From Desulfobacteraceae bacterium (GTDB taxonomy: Bacteria > Desulfobacterota > DSM-4660 > Desulfatiglandales > HGW-15): DNA of 5,776 nucleotides. The position numbers were made by a program, and so were the translations under genes. The notes beneath the pieces are model-generated. The model did not search any database and was not told the origin of the DNA. It was given only the letters and a program-made list of their open reading frames with translations. This document shows, one piece after another, positions 4,445-5,776 of this stretch; positions within the stretch are counted from its first letter, which is position 1; each line of letters opens with the position of its first letter. Location of the stretch: the NCBI GenBank assembly GCA_003819975.1, contig RPPU01000320.1, positions 1 to 5,776 on the forward strand, read 5' to 3'.

Positions 4445-5227
4445 TCACACCGATTCTTTCTCGGGCAAATTGAAGATGCTTTTGGTATTTTCCGCGGTTT
4501 GCCGGCAAAAATCTTCATAAGAAATTCCACGCAGTTCCGCGATCTTTTGAGCCGTATGGGTCACATAAAGCGGTTCGTTGCGCTTGCCGCGGAAGGGAAT
4601 GGGGGCCAGGAAAGGGGCGTCGGTTTCAACCAACAGCTTTTCCAAAGGGAGCCGGGCGGCCGCGTCCCGGGCCTGAGTCGCTTTGGGAAAGGTTACCACG
4701 CCCGGAAACGAGATGTAAAAGCCGAGGTCGATGAACCGCATGGCCATGGTATAATCGCCTGAAAAGCAGTGGATCACGCCCCGCAGGTTCGGTTTTTTGT
4801 GCTTCTTAATAACGGCGAACACTTCTTCATGGGCGTCGCGGCTGTGAATGATGACGGGTTTATCGCAATCCAGGGCCAAGTCCAGTTGGCGCTCAAAGAT
4901 CTCCAGTTGAGTCTGAGGCTCGGAATGGCGGTGAAAAAAATCCAGGCCGATTTCACCCCAGGCCACCACTTTGGGTTCAGCCGACAGGCGCGACAATTCC
5001 TGAAGTTTGCCGGGGTTGGCGTGCTTGGCATCATGGGGATGAAAACCGACGGTGCTGAAGATCCGCGCGTGTTTTTTGGCGAGTTTCAGGGCCGCGACCG
5101 AACTATCGAAATCGATTCCGATACTGATAATATGGCTCAAGCCGCCTTGCAAGGCCCTTGCGATCACTTCCTCCCGGTCCTGATCATAATCCCGCATATC
5201 CAGATGGGCATGACTGTCGATTAACAT
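4445..5227 (-). CDS. tatD: TatD family metal-dependent deoxyribonuclease
   Basis: A complete 260-residue TIM-barrel hydrolase of the TatD/YcfH type, at the family's usual length. Metal ligands are all present: SHAHLD at residues 5-10 (H6, H8), GEIGLDFF at 91-98 (E92), HSRDAHEE at 128-135 (H128), HCFSG at 153-157 (H153) and ETDAPFLAP at 201-209 (D203). GFHPHDAK (61-68) is also typical. Characterised members act as Mg-dependent 3'-5' DNA exonucleases in DNA repair or degradation; despite the name they are not needed for Tat export. The sequence fits YcfH-like bacterial members as well as TatD itself, so the symbol denotes the family. The ATG at 5227 follows a weak GGGAT ribosome site. It starts 13 bases after the DUF4143 gene stop, so the two are probably co-transcribed. 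Its end converges on the antitoxin gene with no clear terminator between. Confidence 0.93.
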   Translation of the reverse strand: MLIDSHAHLDMRDYDQDREEVIARALQGGLSHIISIGIDFDSSVAALKLAKKHARIFSTVGFHPHDAKHANPGKLQELSRLSAEPKVVAWGEIGLDFFHRHSEPQTQLEIFERQLDLALDCDKPVIIHSRDAHEEVFAVIKKHKKPNLRGVIHCFSGDYTMAMRFIDLGFYISFPGVVTFPKATQARDAAARLPLEKLLVETDAPFLAPIPFRGKRNEPLYVTHTAQKIAELRGISYEDFCRQTAENTKSIFNLPEKESV

Positions 5228-5240
5228 TTTTAATCCCGCT

Positions 5241-5776
5241 TTATATGATTTCTTTTAACAACCATTTCCAGGCCGGTATGATTTCTATTCCGTCTTGGGG
5301 CGATTCTTCATCCATCCAGGATATAATTGTGCCGCTTTTAAGGTTCAATTCATCCATGGCTTTGCGTAAGCTTTGCAGTTCTCTTTGACGGGTTTTAGGC
5401 GCGCTTAAATCCCAACAGACTTGAATCAGCCGCAACTTCTCATCTCCCGAAGAATCAAAGTAAACAAAATCGATTTCTGCTCCCTGTTCGGTAATATAAT
5501 ATTCCGGATGTATTCCCCGACGGCGCAAGTGCATATAAACGAGATTTTCCAACCTGGCGCCTTGGTCTTTGGTATCGGGAGTCGTCATAGCTTGAATGAG
5601 ACTGTTGTCAATCGTGTAAATCTTGCGCGGATTGACTTGTTTGGCGCGTTCCGAGCGGGCATGAATGGGGCTCTGGTAAAACAGAAATGCGTCGGTGAGA
5701 AAAGATAAATAATCATAAAGATTATTTTTAGTGCAAGCAATACCATTGCTTTTTAAGGTATTGTAAAATTTATTGA
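5241..5776 (-). CDS. Second DUF4143-type ATPase, C-terminal 177 residues only
   Basis: The frame is open from the right edge to TAA at 5241-5243; codons begin at 5774. The P-loop half lies outside the window, so ATPase activity is inferred from the family. An internal ATG at 5588 is not the start, since coding similarity continues upstream of it (NKFYNTLKSNGIACTKNNLY..., a winged-helix-like segment). NPRKIYTIDN, GARLENLVYMHLRRRG, GAEIDFVYFD and LIQVCWDL are characteristic of the C-terminal DUF4143 region. Here the nuclease-like core has EIDF followed by QVC in place of the ECK of the other copy at 2091-3257, and the region ends in a segment close to the ELQSLRKAMDEL helix usual for this subgroup. 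It is therefore a distinct paralogue, not a recent duplicate. It lies 13 bases upstream of tatD on the same strand. Confidence 0.85.
   Translation of the reverse strand, partial: NKFYNTLKSNGIACTKNNLYDYLSFLTDAFLFYQSPIHARSERAKQVNPRKIYTIDNSLIQAMTTPDTKDQGARLENLVYMHLRRRGIHPEYYITEQGAEIDFVYFDSSGDEKLRLIQVCWDLSAPKTRQRELQSLRKAMDELNLKSGTIISWMDEESPQDGIEIIPAWKWLLKEII

Noticed and set aside
4769..5224. A 151-codon plus-strand open frame opposite tatD.
   Set aside because: It is the antisense shadow of a clear TatD protein with all metal ligands on the minus strand.

Overview
The window looks like chromosomal DNA of a Gram-negative anaerobe, most plausibly a deltaproteobacterium (Desulfobacterota). This is an inference from mid-range base composition, a consensus sigma-54 promoter, a soluble chemotaxis-transducer-like protein, several DUF4143-type ATPase genes and degenerate decamer repeats. 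I recall such repeats between genes in that group, and no marker here fixes the taxon.

Layout. Positions 1-1104 (minus) hold most of a methyl-accepting-chemotaxis-like protein that runs off the left edge. A 404-bp divergent spacer follows, with a textbook sigma-54 promoter (1273-1288, minus) reading into that gene. On the plus strand, 1509-1876 is a stand-alone CheY-like receiver domain broken by a one-base frameshift. Next comes a 162-bp sequence (1878-2039) that is a near-exact copy of the 3' end and terminator of the maf gene, then a complete AAA+/DUF4143 ATPase gene (2091-3257, minus), then the second copy of the 162 bp (3291-3452) inside the intact maf gene (3316-3924, minus). The ATPase is therefore bracketed by direct repeats of the 3' end of a housekeeping gene, which resembles the scar of an element inserted at the end of maf.

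Positions 3925-4209 hold the maf promoter with an overlapping inverted repeat, a cluster of about 10-bp repeats (4009-4086), and a strong sigma-70-like promoter placed so that the next gene may be leaderless. That gene (4210-4428, plus) is a CopG-type ribbon-helix-helix antitoxin with no toxin in view. It converges on a TatD-family metal-dependent nuclease (4445-5227, minus). The TatD gene lies 13 bp downstream of a second DUF4143-type ATPase gene whose N-terminal half is beyond the right edge (5241-5776, minus).

Functionally the window joins a signalling patch (transducer plus receiver), two housekeeping enzymes (Maf nucleotide pyrophosphatase and TatD nuclease) and accessory genes (two DUF4143 ATPases and a lone antitoxin). 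I found no RNA genes, CRISPR array, transposase or integrase.
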